Below the pieces are notes generated by a model. It made no database searches and was not told where the DNA came from. It saw nothing but the letters and a program-made list of their open reading frames with translations. The position numbers were made by a program, and so were the translations under genes. Of a DNA stretch of 64,000 nt, positions 22,335 through 34,575 are shown one piece after another. Numbering within the stretch: the first letter of the stretch is position 1; the number at the start of each line of letters is the position of its first letter. The DNA is from Agaricus subrufescens. Taxonomy: Eukaryota; Basidiomycota; Agaricomycetes; Agaricales; Agaricaceae. The stretch spans positions 1 to 64,000 of the forward strand of contig CM057059.1 of assembly GCA_029945375.1 (NCBI GenBank), given 5' to 3'.

Positions 22335-24100
22335 GACGCAGTGCGGCGTGACTCGCGGGTCACGCCGTTGCAGTCACGTTGTTCTTCGCGTGATGAACAC
22401 CAGAAAACACCTGCCCATACATCTAGGCCTGATGCCATATTTTGCGTGCATTCAACATATTGTGCCTGACAGAGGATGCCGCTTATTGTACTATTAGCCA
22501 ACTACCATAGCCTAGAATCCCCGAGCCTGACAAACGACGATGGACTCTGGAATTATGCCGCAAACCGGTCGGGGCCTGACCTTGAACGATGTAGGCTGTT
22601 CGATAACTTCCATGATGAGGTTATGCAACCCTGCTTTAACTCTTCGTTGACAGCATGGATCGTGATGAAGACATCACCCAATCGGGTTGTTACGTGAATG
22701 AATATTTCACTTTCTGGACCTCGTGATGAGCATTGTCAAAGGACGGATGAAGAGTCACGAAGCCAGTTGTACAATGATCCAATGGATTGTATACGCAGAA
22801 GCTCCATCAATGGACATCACCTCTAAATCTCTGTTTCATGGGCTTACTACACGCTTTGCTGCGTTTGGGGAATTATTTCCGTCTTATGCAATCCGAGACC
22901 CTGCATCTGTAGGTTTCTGCAGGCTTTATGCTTCTAGGACATTAAACCTCCCCATCGGGACAAGTCTCGCAGCGAACCCGCAAAACTTGGCAAATTGAAG
23001 CGAAGTACTCCTCCTAGTTGTCGTCTCGGGATCACTGATTCTACTGAATATGAGCCAATGCAGCATCAAACAGAAGCGGTAGAAGATTTACAACAGCAGC
23101 GCTGCTGGTTTACTTGGTTCCAACGATACTATCGAATTGATTCGGGCACTCGCGATAATCAAGATACAGCTATCCGGCCCTTTCATATTGTTGCGCGTCA
23201 GCAACCTCACCAGCAATGCTTTGGAGATTGTGAGCGTGCGTATGAACGCGTTTCGTCTCAAATTCGCTGCTCACGACGCTTTCCTAGCCTTTTTATGAAC
23301 ACAACCGTTGACGGGACTCAACTGTATTTTGTCAAATTATCGTTCATTGGCCCTAGATCTGGGGCGTCAGAGTGGAGATACTGACTACGTCATTTGTATT
23401 CGCTTCTATACCAAGGAAACGGCAATGCACCCTTGCTCATTGCTAGAAAGGCGAACGGACCGGGAATCAGCTTTGAGGTAAGGGATCAGGGAACGGAGGA
23501 CTGGTGCATCATCGTGCGGAACATGAGGATGTTTTGCCGGACGCAAGTAGCAAGAGTTGTGACAATGTGCCACGAAAGTGAACTTGCCAACATTCGCAGC
23601 AGAGCGTGTCTAGAGTTCATTTATTCTCATAGTATGTTCCTCAATCTCAATTACATACTGCTCTTGTAACACGCAATGAAAGATCCTTCGATAGGCTTGA
23701 CGAGTTATACATATTACAGTCACAGTCAGGAGAACGGAGCCACAGAACGCGGACAAACCGCTAACGTAACATCGCCAAACCCGATTGGCTCCCTTTAGCG
23801 CAATCCGTCCCAAGACTTCGGCAGCCTACACAGAGACTGAAGACACCGGAGGAGACCATTGAACATAAATCCACGTGTACGTTTGCCCTTTCCCATATGA
23901 AAAACCACATTGTACATAGAAGGTTCTTTAATCCGAAAGATCTTAGATATGATGCTGTGCAATCACGACCAAGAGAACACTACGTAGAAAGCGACGCACC
24001 AGGATGCTGCGCAGTACATACCGCAGCCGCAATGCACAAGTGAGCCTAGCCTCCAAGACCCTATTCAAAGCGAGCATCAGTCAGACTGAGTAAATACAAT
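22335..24100. other. Gap with no supported gene
   Basis: About 1.8 kb. Several 60-130-codon frames overlap on the + strand (for example 22995-23384), but none has a recognisable domain or good splice sites. The last part borders the NACHT relic. Confidence 0.5.
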
Positions 24101-24106
24101 GGACGG

Positions 24107-24660
24107 GAAGCACTGTACCAGCGAGCAGAGCCAGGGTAGGAAACAAACAATTTCATCTGGGATGTGTTACAGGAGGCTAAATTCGAGGCTTGCCAATTCG
24201 TCCAATTCTTATTTACGCACGTTGCTGCATGCCATCCACGAAAAAATTGGAGGAATTGGACGAGTGCAAGCATTTTCTTAGCTCCTGAGGACGGCATATT
24301 TCTGAATGACAATAATATCAACCTATAATAATAATATAGAACGTTTTTGATTTACAGTCATTCATTTTCATGTAAGCCATTGAGGCACGCAGCGCATAAC
24401 CTCGAAATACACTCTGCAGGCTTGGTGCAGAAATTACCAAGTCGTAATTAATTCATCTTAGGAATCCTGCTTCTTGAATATGTGCATCCCGTCAAGAATA
24501 ATGAGAGGATGTTTTGGGCTGCGGGGCAATTTGATAACAAAAAGACCCTTAACCCGAATGGTGAGATTTTTCTGCGCCACAGTACGATTTGATCTCAGCA
24601 TAGTCGAGACTATAGGCGGAGACTCAGGATAGACTCGATGGTGTGAAGCTGGGCAACAAT
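24107..24660 (-). pseudogene. Decayed NACHT NTPase fragment
   Basis: Two stretches match the NACHT genes at 50.6-59.1 kb in the same orientation. Segment 24107-24240 reads ACSNV...ELDELASLEFSLL...IPDEIVCFLPWLCS with in-frame stops, matching ACSNVHKED...LENFNFRVL...PDGIVRFIPWLYS. Segment 24470-24660 retains PLIILDG (Walker B area FLIVLDGIDEC) and ALFQQLLPS, where the intact gene reads IPTIVAQLS. The NACHT P-loop is not recognisable and frames change repeatedly. It is an old, truncated copy about 26 kb from the intact pair. Confidence 0.7.
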
Positions 24661-25168
24661 TGCTGGAACAACGCAATCAGGACCACTTTAATTGCTTAAT
24701 CGAGAAAAGAGGATACCGTAAGGCCCCTTCAGTCATAAGAACTACGCAATTCAACCACTTTTCCACACTTATTAATCCACAGAGAACGACCCAGGGTTGG
24801 TGTGAGACATTCTGGCAGGGACCGCGAGCAGCCGAGCCCTTTATTGACCTACTAGAAGCCCCGTCCATGGTGAACGTCATTGTTGATAGAGTTTCTGCTA
24901 TGGTGGGATTCAAGCTAAGCGCAGACACTTCGTGACAGAGAATGAACAGCCACGTGTAAAAACAAAGTTTTGGGTGTATTTCCACATGTTACACTAGTTT
25001 GAGTATGGGTACACTATCTTGAAATAACATGTTGTCTGCACATGCAAGTTCACATTAGTACTAACATTAGCAATGATGAAGAATATCCTTAGAATTGAGG
25101 CATGGAGCAAGCCAGTGTCAAACGTTTTCCTCAAGACTGAAACTGGAAGAAATGTCAATAAAAAAGGA
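24661..25168. other. Gap, possible further NACHT remains
   Basis: About 500 bp. A minus-strand frame (24677-24985) follows the NACHT relic and may include decayed upstream parts of it, but I cannot align it convincingly. Nothing else is seen before the tRNA. Confidence 0.4.
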
Positions 25169-25240
25169 CTCTCTGTCGGGGAGTCGAACCCCGCTTTCGC
25201 GCGTGACAGGCGCGTGTACTAACCGATATACTAACAGAGA
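25169..25240 (-). tRNA. tRNA-Asp (GUC)
   Basis: A full cloverleaf reads on the minus strand: acceptor TCTCTGT/ACAGAGA with discriminator G, D-arm with ATCGGTTAGT, anticodon loop CTGTCAC between CGCGC/GCGCG, and T-arm GGGGTTCGACTCCCC. There is no intron. A run of six T residues follows the 3' end as a Pol III terminator. It lies about 220 bp past the stop of the SEC2-like gene, on the same strand. Confidence 0.95.
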
Positions 25241-25456
25241 TGCTTGTCATCAGTGGAACCACGCACAACTAATCGCCGACTTGATAAATCCATTAGTTGA
25301 TAATCCGATGTATGAAAACAGCTGGTGCTTAAAATCAGGAACTGAGATACCAAGGAAGAATGATGCAAAGTCCAATGAGGGATCACGATTACTGCGTCGT
25401 AACACCCAAAACCGAAAAGAATGGCTCTGTTTCGATCTGGGGAGATGTAGATTGTT

Positions 25457-26913
25457 TCATAAAACTCGAGTAGAGGAAGAGTCAGTATCAGCCCATGGGG
25501 AAGCTTGGTCTAATTCAGATGGGAAAGAACTAAGTGGTACGCGGAGTATCCTGGGCGTTGACTGTGAATCATCCAGGCTAAGCGACCGAGAAAGGGTAGG
25601 GGAGGCCGAATGATTTGGAGGAGATCTCGAAGGATCTGGGGAAGGAGAGGTTTCTGGAGGAGAGACCAGGAGGGGAATATCAGTTTCAAGTATTGAGCTA
25701 GGACGTGACTTGATCGCCACCTCGGACGACGAACGAGGCCGACCCAGTGTGGCGGGCGTATCACTCGCATGTAGGTCGGGCAGCGATGCTGGCGTAAGTG
25801 CGTTTGTCTGGCGCAGGGAGCTGTTTTCCCCTTCAATAAGTCGGAGCGCCTTTTTGAGAGCATCTTTTTCCATTCGTAATTCCTTCAATTCTTCTTCCGT
25901 TTCAGCAAGTTTGATACGTTCGATTGCGACCATCTTATTCGCCTAGTGGAGCATAATGAATTCTGACAATAGAGGTTTATACCAATAGACGACGTACTTC
26001 TTCGAACAATGCCTGAGACAAGGATTCCAATTCGGCCTCCAGGTTGGCTTTTTCTTTTTCTGCTGATTTCCGCGCGGATCGCTCCTTCTCAAGTTCAACG
26101 TTCAGGTCTTCTAGCTCTTTCGTACTCGATAGAGGCGTTGGAGATGGCAAATTTGGCGATTGATCGCGCTGAGGAATTTGGGGAGAAGATGTAGAGACGG
26201 CAGAGGGTGTCGAAGGTCGACTAGCGGGCCGGGAAGAGGCGGAAGAAGACGAAAACCTGAACCTGAAGAATCGGCCGTTATCCTGCCCCTGGCTCGAGGT
26301 CGTTGATGCTGGACCCAGTGGGTTCGGGGCTAGGGGCGAAGTAGTGGACAACCCTTCATTTCCGCCCGAAAAATCAATTGCGTGTTGCCATTCCTCAAGG
26401 CTCTGTCGCTCTTTGGAGGCGTGTCCGCTCCGCCTTTGCCACCCGAGTCCCTTGGAGCTGCCAGAGCTATCACGACGTAATGCTTCTTCTAACATCTCGT
26501 TGTTGGCGATTACAAGCGCGAGGTTGGATTTGGCGACATTGAGCTGGACTTCAAGATCAGCTTGAGACTTGTATGCATCTGACAAGGTAGAGGTCTATTG
26601 GAACATGAGAGATCTTTCCGCTGTAGATGCACGATTGCCACACCAGCTCTGTAACTCTGTTAATGACCATATCTAATGCAAGCCGAAGATCCTCTTCTTG
26701 CCCATGTGTCTGGACTCTCCGCACATCATGCAATTCCTCCTCAATCTTCATGAGGATCGGATTAGACCCCAATTTTTTTTGCGTCGCATTTAGGTTATCC
26801 ACACGTTTCGGAGCTACGTTTGTCGCCGACGGAAAATGGAGCATGGTCGTGGGAGTAAAAGACGCAGTCACACATTGGTGACCATACATTGTAACAGAAA
26901 TGTAGTAACACAT
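25457..26913 (-). CDS. SEC2: Sec2-like Rab guanine-nucleotide exchange factor
   Basis: Exons 26644-26913, 25998-26594 and 25457-25942 join in phase. The first is open back to 26913, and the start could be any of the ATGs at 26913, 26889 or 26844 (450, 442 or 427 residues). The hallmark is the long Sec2-type coiled coil, NVELEKERSARKSAEKEKAN...LESLSQALFEEANKMVAIER...KLAETEEELKELR, which in the family opens Sec4/Rab8 on secretory vesicles. The exon joint inside ALFEE|ANKMVA restores the conserved reading exactly. Upstream is a second helical region (ADLEVQLNVAKSNLALVI) and a Ser/Pro-rich linker. The C-terminal third is Ser/Pro-rich and disordered. Expected site of action is the exocytic vesicle. 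Confidence 0.85.
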
Positions 26914-28612
26914 CTGTATAAGGATGTTGATTTCAAATTACCCTTTGGGAAAGAGTGTAAACAGAGAATCGCAAGCAATCTGCTTCAATCCTCGAAATAG
27001 CGGCTTCGGGCCGAAGGTGGAGTGCATCGTCTGGATGGACAACACGATGAGTGGCAACGAGGAAATTAGCGCGAGTCTCACCCAAGCATTCTTTTGCCAC
27101 CGCACAATTACCAATCGATTTTGAACCGCGACGATGGTTTAGAATCTAGGCAAGTATCCTACCAAAGCAGATGGGATAGTAAGCTCGACACAGTTAGTTC
27201 TTGTCAGCCAGCTTGCTGAGGAAACGAAATACGTATATGAAATGGAGAATCCCGTCATATCAGTCGCACACCTTTCATATCACACCGAAACCGGCCAATT
27301 TGATTCTGCTGCTACCCGAATAAGAATTTACCTCGAGTTGCTCCTAAAATGAATCTAAGCTGACAGACAGCTTGAAATTTAAGTTGCCTCGATAAGTTAC
27401 AACCTGCTGAGCCATATTTGAGATCGGTCATGAATTCAATCCAGCACATACAATGGAGTACAATGTGATACACGATGGGAGTAGGTATTCCAACTCATTC
27501 CTGCTGCGACCATGTACCAACTGCTTCGCGCCCTGGGAAGCCTGTGCAACGAGTTTTATGCCGAACCTTTAATGACCGTAATCTACGTAATGTTATTGCG
27601 ACATCCTGATAAGCGCTCCATATAATCGCTCGAAAAGGAAAAGGAATGATTATGCCCTTATACCGCGGTGGTTAATAGGACTTACCTCAACGGAAATCAA
27701 ATCATTGGAGATCGGCACAAGTATCGAGGCGTGGATCAAGTGACTCCTCACTGCCATCCCTATTATGGATGCCACGAGAAAACCGTTTATATCCCAACGG
27801 ATCAGGGCTACCATGCATATGCTGCAAATTATATTTATACGGAACAGCGACGACTGACCCAAATCATGAAATGGCCATGAGAGAAAATCGTGCCTACATA
27901 GAAGGGATGATGTGTTATCATGATCATGAGACCGTCATCGATTAACGGTTAATTCTTTAAGCGTCCGGGTTCTCCTCTGCCATGCCTCACTACAATCTAT
28001 GAATGACCCTGTCCACGCCAGGAATCGGAGTGGTTTACCAAGTATGTGGGTATACGACAATCTATACAGAAAGCCCATCAGCAGGATGAGAAAAACACCG
28101 AAAAGCAAACCCGTTGGTACCAATAGCTATAAACAATATCTTCGTTGGCCTCAAGATGAGATCTTCTGAAAGCGATCGCAAGGTCGATATAAAATCGCTA
28201 CTCAATTATTACTCCGAATTTCATGAATAGCACTCGGCACTTTTATCATTTTCAAATTGCGTAACCTACGTGCGCGATTGATCATCAAAAATCATGATCA
28301 TCGTCAGCTGACAAAACATACAACTAATGTAAGGTATAGTACAACCACTTGACAACGCACAACTGGACCATTAATGAGAGGTAGTTAGAGTAAGAAGGAA
28401 AATACAGAAGTCCGAAATCAGTACATGCTCCCTCGGGTATTCGACGGCATATAAGAACTTGATAGCGGAGGAGCGATACCACGACTGTGGCAGGCGTGCA
28501 TCAACTCGGTACGAAACCCATTCGTTTTACTGTCGTTTTCTATGAAATATATAAGTGTCCTTTGAAGTTGTATCGTGTGACATGATTTCCACATACCGGG
28601 ACATATCCATAG
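26914..28612. other. Gap with no supported gene
   Basis: About 1.7 kb. Two short minus-strand frames (27650-27862, 27935-28123) contain hydrophobic stretches such as LLFGVFLILLMGFLY, which could be pieces of a membrane protein, but I cannot join them. The rest is AT-rich with no coding signal. Confidence 0.4.
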
Positions 28613-28825
28613 GATATTGAGGGCTTCGACAATGAAAAGTATGTCTTTGGCAAGCTCCAGGAGGCCAACCGTGGATTGTTCATACGGCCAAAGAAGGACG
28701 GCTCTGGTAGTTTAACGTCAACGTGGATCCAGATGAAACAGGCTAACTTACACATTAAGTTGATTCACAAACCAGGCGACTATGAAGGGTTGTCGAATGA
28801 ATTCACTGTTTTCCGCGGAATTTAA
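28613..28825 (+). CDS. Coding-like 3' exon or fragment, unknown
   Basis: After an acceptor-like CATAG the + strand is open for 70 codons and ends at TAA (28823-28825). The peptide reads DIEGFDNEKYVFGKLQEANR... and ends GLSNEFTVFRGI, with sensible composition. No start or upstream exon is identifiable. The final strand is reminiscent of beta-sandwich domains in fungal secreted proteins, but that is only an impression. It may be a gene fragment. Confidence 0.3.
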   Translation, partial: DIEGFDNEKYVFGKLQEANRGLFIRPKKDGSGSLTSTWIQMKQANLHIKLIHKPGDYEGLSNEFTVFRGI

Positions 28826-29026
28826 GTGTTGAATCGAACCCTTCGCCTTGTGAATCACCCCTTGTTGGGAGCGAACTACACGGTCAAATAAGCGACGTCA
28901 CCTGCAGAAAAGGACATCTGGCCTACCCCAATCTTGGACATGTTTTGTGTTGAACAACATCCCGGGGCGCCCTGATCGAAGAGGCCCTGTGAGACTGGAG
29001 GGGGCGTTATTATCTGGCTATGCAAG

Positions 29027-31800
29027 TCAATGAATCAGTACATACGCTATCCGAACTTCGTTTGCAACAAGCAGCCGGATGCTAATATGCCATGAATCAA
29101 ACCAATGGAAACATTATCTCCGAGAGACAAACGTACTTGAATAAATAGTCTCGAGTGAGGTAAAGCAGTGTTGTGTCAATATTGCAATGATGGACGTTGA
29201 GAGCATCCTCTATGAGTTGGGCCTCGCCAATAGATTGCGTGAAGGCGTCAATCTTATCATGAACAGTGATTTGATTCTCCTTCACGGACACACAGAAACT
29301 CCAGAGTAACATGCAGCGGCAATAAAGGGCCCAAACGGACTCCTTTACTAGTAGCGGATCGTCCGGGTGCTTATATTCGGGAAGTCGATACAAAGCTTCT
29401 CCAGGAAAGAGGAGCACGATCTTGGGTCAGACGTTAGTGTAACGATCAGTGTGAGAGAACGGATAAACATACATTTTCAGGGTTAGCCAGGAAAAAGGTA
29501 GACACATCACGACCGAGCGCCATACATTGGGCGGTATGATCACATATCAAACTGAGGGATGCCCAACAAAGTCGGCGAATCTCTTCATCGTGGATTTGGG
29601 CACTTGTCCAGTTGGAAGACCATGGTAAGGAGCAGCTCCTAGTCGCATAATCTTTAGAAGGATCGTGAAGTTCCTGAGGAATGCACATGCAAGTCTTTCC
29701 GGCAATCGAAGGGCCATCTTCCAGAAACACTGCAGGAACAGCACCGGAAGCATAGGAAGATGCGGCTTTGTCGTGCATGTCAACCATCGTCAGAGACAAA
29801 ATCCTTATCGTTTCATCCAAAGCATGAAGAGCGGCAGTGGCCCGAGAGTCGTTGTATTCAGTGTATGCAGATGTCTCGAAGACCGTCAGTAGCTAACGAC
29901 AGGCTCAGTTAACTTGAGGTTACGATTGCTACTGAACTCACATATTGCGCCTTTGCCAGGTCTGCGTGAAGTACTCCGGCACGTTGTGCCTGATCGATGG
30001 CCACCTTGGCCTGGTCGCGTAACCTCATAGCCTTCTCCATACCTATCAGGCCCTGCTCAGCACTGCTTGACCTCAAGAGCTGCGCAAGAGCAAGTCCCGC
30101 CAGGATGAAGGCTGGATGCGTTTCAATCCGTTCAACATCATCATGTAACGATGCAGCGAGGAAGTCCACGTTGAGGAAGGACAGCCGGTGGGTAGTATTG
30201 TCCTTCCTAGAGAATGTGAGTTTTCTTATATTATCAAAAAAGCGATCTGGCGCACAAGAAGATGAACTCGTTGACAAGTTGTTGTGAATCGCTATCGACC
30301 AAGTCAACGAAAGAGGCATCAGAATAGGAAAATCGCACCCACCTGCACACATCGAAGATACGTTCCCACCAGCCTTGTTGTCTCTCTTCGGTCATCTGTG
30401 AGGTTGGATACATGATCAGGCGCTGCGGATCGTTCGCTAGCGTGTTCAGATCAATAGAACGTGAAAATGACTGTCTCGTTAAAAGTTCCTGTTCGTATCC
30501 GTACTCTAGAGGACGATGTTGTGTGGGGGATGCTTCTTGCTGCCAACTCAAGATTCAGTACCGCCGACAATAATGGGTGAATGTCCATACCTTCACAAGG
30601 TGTTCCGATCCAGAAGATGAGGTAGCGCCGGGAGACAAATGAAGGGTGGGTGAGCTAATGGGAAGGTTCGATAGTCGTTCAGGATGGCGAACGGATTGGG
30701 AGGTAGGCTTAGAATCGGTCATTCTCTGAGGTTGAATTTGTGGTGTGTCAATAAAAGTTTCTGTGGTAGCGATGCTAGTGTTGCTGGTGTTGCTTGTCTT
30801 ACGACGCTTCGGATTTGGGGAATTCAAATCATCAGGGACCCTCTTTTTACATCTCCTTTGGCGCGTGCCGGGACGCTTATCTGGACCCCTTCGTTTAGGC
30901 ATTGCATCATACTCGCACTCGTTATTTCTTCGGAGACAATTGTTGCATTCGGGTCTTGTTGAATCACATCGAATTTTGCGCGCACGGCTAAAAGAAACGT
31001 ATAGGGTGAAGGAAGTACCGATGCTCGTCAGTTTATCGATAAAAGGTTTAATGAAAACAAGAGACAAATGAAGAAAACGTACCAGAGACGACAAGCTATG
31101 ACAACAGGGTTTATCCCCTTTCGACTTTCCCGTGAGTTGGTAGCTAGGCTTGACATCGAAGGCTCCGACCGTTCGGGAGTGGCCACAGTATTGGACCGTT
31201 GATCGGCGCCCCCGCTTGCGCTGTTCACAGGAGCAGTCCGTTGTTGATAGTAGGGAGGGCCATGGGAAGGTCCACTAGGCGACGGTTGCTCTAGCTGTGG
31301 AGAGATAAACCTGAAATCCACTGTGTTCGCTGCACGCGTGGTGGCAGGGACGCGAGAACCAAAGGAAGAATAATAATGGGTTGTCAAACTAGGGCCCAAA
31401 TCGTAAGCAGGATGCTGAAAGCAACGAAAATGAGAGGACGGAATTTGTCTTGCGCTGGAGTTCGGAGGCTCTAGTCGTCCATCAAGGATCGGTATCTGTT
31501 GGTGGCCGCTTTTGTCAACTCCTTGTGCGAACTCAAATTGCTGGGCAACGGCAGCTTGTGAATCATGTTGATACCGGACTTTATTGCAAAGACAGTTGAA
31601 AGAGAAGGCGGAGACAGATACGATGACAACAACGTACGAGATTCACGGCCACCCTGCAATGCGTGCGGCATGCGAGGGAAGATACCTCCTACTGGGGAAT
31701 GCAGTCCGGAACCATCGTCGCTCGACGCGGGAATTTCGTCTTGGATCATGGGGAAGCGGAAGGGGCCGTAGTGGTCGTCTTCGTCGCTGCTCGAACCCAT
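29027..31800 (-). CDS. Zn(2)-Cys(6) fungal transcription factor, 8 exons
   Basis: Exons 31638-31800, 31083-31554, 30591-30987, 30362-30539, 29942-30291, 29473-29892, 29137-29420 and 29027-29081 join in phase to 772 codons plus stop. A 208-residue Asp/Ser-rich N-terminal extension (MGSSSDEDDHYGP...) precedes the binuclear cluster: Cys209, 212, 219, 226, 229 and 236 in the spacing CX2CX6CX6CX2CX6C (ACRLCRARKIRCDSTRPEC). A basic linker follows (MPKRRGPDKRPGTRQRRCKK). The middle-homology region has HPAFILAGLALAQLL and LDETIRILSLTMVD. Such proteins are nuclear activators binding CGG-type half-sites. The target is unknown. An 83-bp intron 1 and a 70-bp intron 4 are less certain than the others. Confidence 0.85.
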
Positions 31801-34491
31801 GGCAGCTGGCAGAAGAGTCTGAAGCGGAGGAAGGGTGTGCGAGAAAGGAACCAGGGAAGCAGGGGCAGTGGAAACAGCAGACCCACACGAGTCTTGAGGA
31901 TGGTAGGGCTGGATGGGAAAGTTATAGAGGAGTAAGGGTGACTTTGGGAATGAATAGCTGCCTGCGGTGACCAGTGAGAAGAATCCACAAAATAATGGGA
32001 TGATCGACGATTTCCCCGCGCTGGAGATCCGTCGATGGAGCTGGTGTGATTCGTCCAGGAGTTTGAATTTTGGCTTTGGAGTAGGGGTGCGTTCCGGGTT
32101 GAGCGTTTTAGCACGGGCTGAAGGGAAATGTGGCGCACTACAGGCCTGCCGGCCACGGTGCTCAGCTAAGCCCCGCATCCTCAAGCTCAGCCCGGCAAAT
32201 CTCCGGAGTGACCGTGAGGATGTAACGAAAACATGCCCCACCAACATAAGTTTTTCTATTTTCGGTCCCATCAGGTCCTCGCCACGTGTCTTGCCCTTTC
32301 CTCTCCGAGCCCCTTTGTCACACGCATCACTCGTCTGGTTTATCTCGCTTTCATCTGCCTCGCTGTCCAGTCATTGGCGCTCGTCAGATAATGCCCACCC
32401 TTTGTATGTGGCCACATTTCCCATGTCAGGCCAGTTCTTTACTCGTTGCCACCCTCTCACCGTCCTGCCCTGCTGGCATCTGTAGCCCTTAACCAGTCGT
32501 CAGGCACAGCGCTGAGCCTCCCAGACCCCGAACACCACACCGAAATCCCGTTTCTGTCCTCGATCGAAGTTGTGATACATTTGAGCATGTTCCCACACTC
32601 CGGTGTCCCATTGCCCGCTCACCCCCGAGTCAATTCGGCTAAGATAAGTACTTGGCATTGGCAAAAACTAAATGCAGTTAACCCTGTTCAATAACGTCAT
32701 CCCGGCCATGCCTTGTGATCCATGCGCACTCCTCGATTCAAAAGAATCCCGATGTCTATCAACTGACCCTCACCTGCTTCCGGTGTGTCGCCTTGTCGCC
32801 TGGAAACCTTTGGTATCTTTGTTGTGCAGTTCACAGTTGACGGACTATGCTTCCGAAGCTTGAATGGAAAACAGAATCTCGTCGCTGCGGTCTAGACTTG
32901 TACGGGATGGAGCTTCGATACACACTTGTTCCTTTGAGAATACCAGATTTGCAGATCAGCCGCCACATACATCAACCCCATCACCAACTCAATAAGGCAA
33001 AATCTTTGATCCAATGGATTGTGCTACGCTACTCTTCATACTCAACGCTTGTACATACATACCAGCCAGGTGTGTTCTACTAAAGCATAGCATATCGACA
33101 ATCCCGATCCCTGGGAATGCTTGATCGGGCCACTCCTAGTGGATATGGCCAAATTAAATTACGGTGTCTCCATTCCAATCTACACCACCTGTTGGAAAGA
33201 AAAAGATGGGAATGGTGAGAGAATTCCACTTGTCCCAGTTGGAGAAATATGGTACCAGGTTGCGCCCAAGGCCGAGAGAGACGAGTTCATGGGACATATA
33301 GCGGACCAAGGGTTATCGTTATCTACAATGAATAGACTGGCATGACTGAAGATCCAAACGATGATTATAGAAAAAGGAACCAAGCTTCCCTTTCACAATA
33401 AGCAGCGGACTTCTCGAATTCTTGAGACTTGGCTTCTAAAGGTCTTCTAGACATGTGCTATATTAAAGTTCCAGTTCTTCGTTCAGGCATTAATGATTTA
33501 GCGAAAGCATTGCCTGTCAATCTGTGTGTGTTCGTCATATTATTAGACGAGGTCCGTCATTTTTCTAGAATGCGAGCGCATGTTTTAGACGTCCGATATA
33601 GCATGAAAGGAGTGCGGATCTCCTCGTACACCTGTTATGGCTGAGGCTTACTCGTGTATCATGCTTCTTTCACGCATCGGGAAAACAGCGCCGAGTCATT
33701 CTAATATTAATCAGGAAGATCACCTATTGGAACAGCCGCACTTGAGCCCTCGCAGCGCTGAAACTTCACAAGTATATTAATTCTTTACAAAGTACATGAC
33801 CTGTCGAAGGTTAGAGGGAGCACTTGTAGAGAATCGTTGGAATCATTACCTAGGAGGACACCTCTGTTGGTAGTGAGTGAAGTATTTGCATGTGTTCGTC
33901 CCCGGCACCAACCTGCAACCTCGGGCGTAGGGGGACAATCCGAAACATTTGCCATATTTGTAAGGGTTTGTTAATGCAATAAACCACGGCCTACGCTTCG
34001 CACAGACCACAGGCCACGAGGACATGAGAAAGCGGCGCTTTCGTATTTTCAGTAGATTCAACAGGATTGATTAGTTTCAGCCGCCACCCTCGTGTATGAC
34101 CCTTTTTTGCGTAATAACAACAGAGATTTATGTATGGAGGCTTGATCAAGCTCCGATGAGTAAGATGACGACCTGTTGTAGCATTAATATGGTTTAGCTG
34201 GTAACGTATGGCTTGTCGATCATCAATCTTCGAAAGAACAACGGGCCGCCAATCCACTCTGGCGGCGATTGGAAAACGAGCGTCAACTAAGATAAAAAAC
34301 AAGTTTGATTGGTCAAGAATTTCTTACAAGACCGGTTTATATCCCATTTTTATAAATAAGAGGGTCGTAGGTCCGAGTGGAGTCATAGTAATGGGGGTAA
34401 ACGGGCGGTCGGAGATAGCACACCGCTCTATAGTAATCATGCAGGCAGTGAATTTTTTGTCCTGTGGTTCAATTCAAGAATATGTAGGTAG
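31801..34491. other. Long gap with no supported gene
   Basis: About 2.7 kb. The first 700 bp is C-rich upstream sequence of the Zn2Cys6 gene. A + strand frame at 33121-33345 (with KAERDEFMGHIADQG) has protein-like composition but no identifiable family or exon partners. Nothing else is supported before the tRNA. Confidence 0.45.
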
Positions 34492-34575
34492 GGACCCCTA
34501 GCTCAGTGGTAGAGCGTGAGATTCCAGCTGATTTGTGTTTCCTCAAGGTCATCCGTTCAATCCGGGTGGGGTTCA
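34492..34575 (+). tRNA. tRNA-Trp (CCA) with a 12-nt intron
   Basis: Acceptor GGACCCC/GGGGTTC with discriminator A; D-arm TAGCTCAGTGGTAGAGC; 5' anticodon stem TGAGA followed by TTCCAG, putting CCA at positions 34-36. An insertion of about 12 nt after position 37 (CTGATTTGTGTT) is read as the intron. The 3' stem is CCTCA, leaving one A/C mismatch. T-arm ATCCG TTCAATC CGGGT. T-runs follow. An alternative reading of the loop would give UCC (Gly), but standard numbering from the D-arm favours Trp. Confidence 0.8.
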
